64,000 nt of DNA from Flavobacterium aquiphilum. GTDB lineage: Bacteria; Bacteroidota; Bacteroidia; Flavobacteriales; Flavobacteriaceae. Under the pieces are notes generated by a model. That model did no database searches. It was not told the origin of the DNA and saw only the letters and a list, made by a program, of their open reading frames with translations. The translations under genes were made by a program, and so were the position numbers. Where the stretch lies: positions 4,216,001 to 4,280,000 of the forward strand of contig NZ_CP114288.1 in the NCBI RefSeq assembly GCF_027111335.1, written 5' to 3'. Below are positions 63,750 to 64,000 of this stretch, in pieces (positions within the stretch are counted from its first letter, which is position 1; each line of letters opens with the position of its first letter).

Positions 63750-64000
63750 ATGTCTTCACACCATATCGTTCGCGACGACCAAGAACCTGCATTAATCATT
63801 GCCAATGGAGCCGCTTGCCATCCGGAATTACTGGGGCAATTGCTCGAATGGTCGCCACTGGTGATTGTATTAGATTCGGCTATCGAGCGCGTTATGGAAC
63901 TTGACATAAAAATAGATGTCTTGTTAGGGGATTTTGACCGAGGTTTTGACCCCGAAAAATATCAGACTTCCCAATATCCATTGGAAATTATCCACACACC
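63750..64000 (+). CDS. Thiamine diphosphokinase, 5' part only
   Basis: ATG at 63750; the frame runs off the right edge after about 83 residues. The start SSHHIVRDDQEPALIIANGAACHPELLGQLLEWSPLVIVLDSAIERVMELDIKIDVLLGDFDRGFDPE has the family motif LLGDFD (the metal/ATP-binding aspartates) after a Rossmann-like N-terminus. The enzyme makes thiamine diphosphate from thiamine and ATP. The protein is cytosolic. No promoter consensus is seen; TACTTTTA at 63669-63676 is near. Confidence 0.85.
   Translation, partial: MSSHHIVRDDQEPALIIANGAACHPELLGQLLEWSPLVIVLDSAIERVMELDIKIDVLLGDFDRGFDPEKYQTSQYPLEIIHT

Overview
The window is an AT-rich bacterial chromosome segment that reads as Flavobacterium or a close relative (Bacteroidota, Flavobacteriia). 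The gene families point there: monomeric NADP isocitrate dehydrogenase, leucine-type Glu/Leu/Phe/Val dehydrogenase, a DUF3276 PUR protein, a TonB receptor paired with a DUF4249 lipoprotein, YfhO and DUF4834. So do the promoters: many genes have the Bacteroidota -7 box TAnnTTTG a short distance upstream, a few with a TTTG -33 box at the right spacing. There are no rRNA or tRNA genes, no CRISPR array, no transposase and no phage module.

Layout. 1-9,100: end of an esterase gene, a small membrane protein and an MBL hydrolase, a conserved orphan protein, Bcp peroxiredoxin, an endonuclease III, an ECF sigma factor with a previously missed 47-aa gene behind it, and uvrA. 9,300-17,000 (minus strand): an MscS channel, then an envelope-glycan group (flippase, glycosyltransferase, YfhO) and DUF4834. 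17,200-30,600: DEAD-box helicase, CarboxypepD_reg protein, TrmH methylase, sirtuin, Kir channel, SPFH protein, PepT, a Lys/Ala-rich protein, YajC, NusB, leucine dehydrogenase. 30,800-36,500: ABC exporter, PUR protein, GNAT-like protein, outer-membrane protein, RdgB. 36,500-38,470: a nearly gene-free tract with two tandem putative small RNAs, a NYN-domain gene and nested repeats. 38,470-51,900: AOS-family acyltransferase (capnine or sphingolipid type), three small-molecule hydrolase/sulfurtransferase genes, SulP transporter, cupin, YceI, CsaA, a cyclophilin-FKBP fusion, OsmC, VOC, a non-specific nuclease and a TlpA redoxin. 52,000-64,000: trmD, rplS with a leader, icd, a TetR-MFS operon, a lipoprotein hydrolase, TonB receptor plus DUF4249, and the start of a thiamine diphosphokinase gene.

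Most genes are household or envelope functions in short transcription units, and adjacent convergent units are often separated by perfect hairpins. The most interesting material is non-coding: (1) two tandem, homologous, apparently structured RNAs at 36.64-37.15 kb, each with its own promoter and intrinsic terminator, with compensatory base changes between the copies; (2) five copies of a roughly 100-200 bp hairpin-bearing repeat whose ends are conserved and whose central stem varies but stays paired, one copy carrying another repeat inside its hairpin and two carrying the same 27-bp module; (3) a family of intergenic dyads made of short repeated words. Two enzymes, endonuclease III and the sirtuin, have lost the cysteines of their usual metal sites. 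All calls come from reading the sequence; no database search was run.
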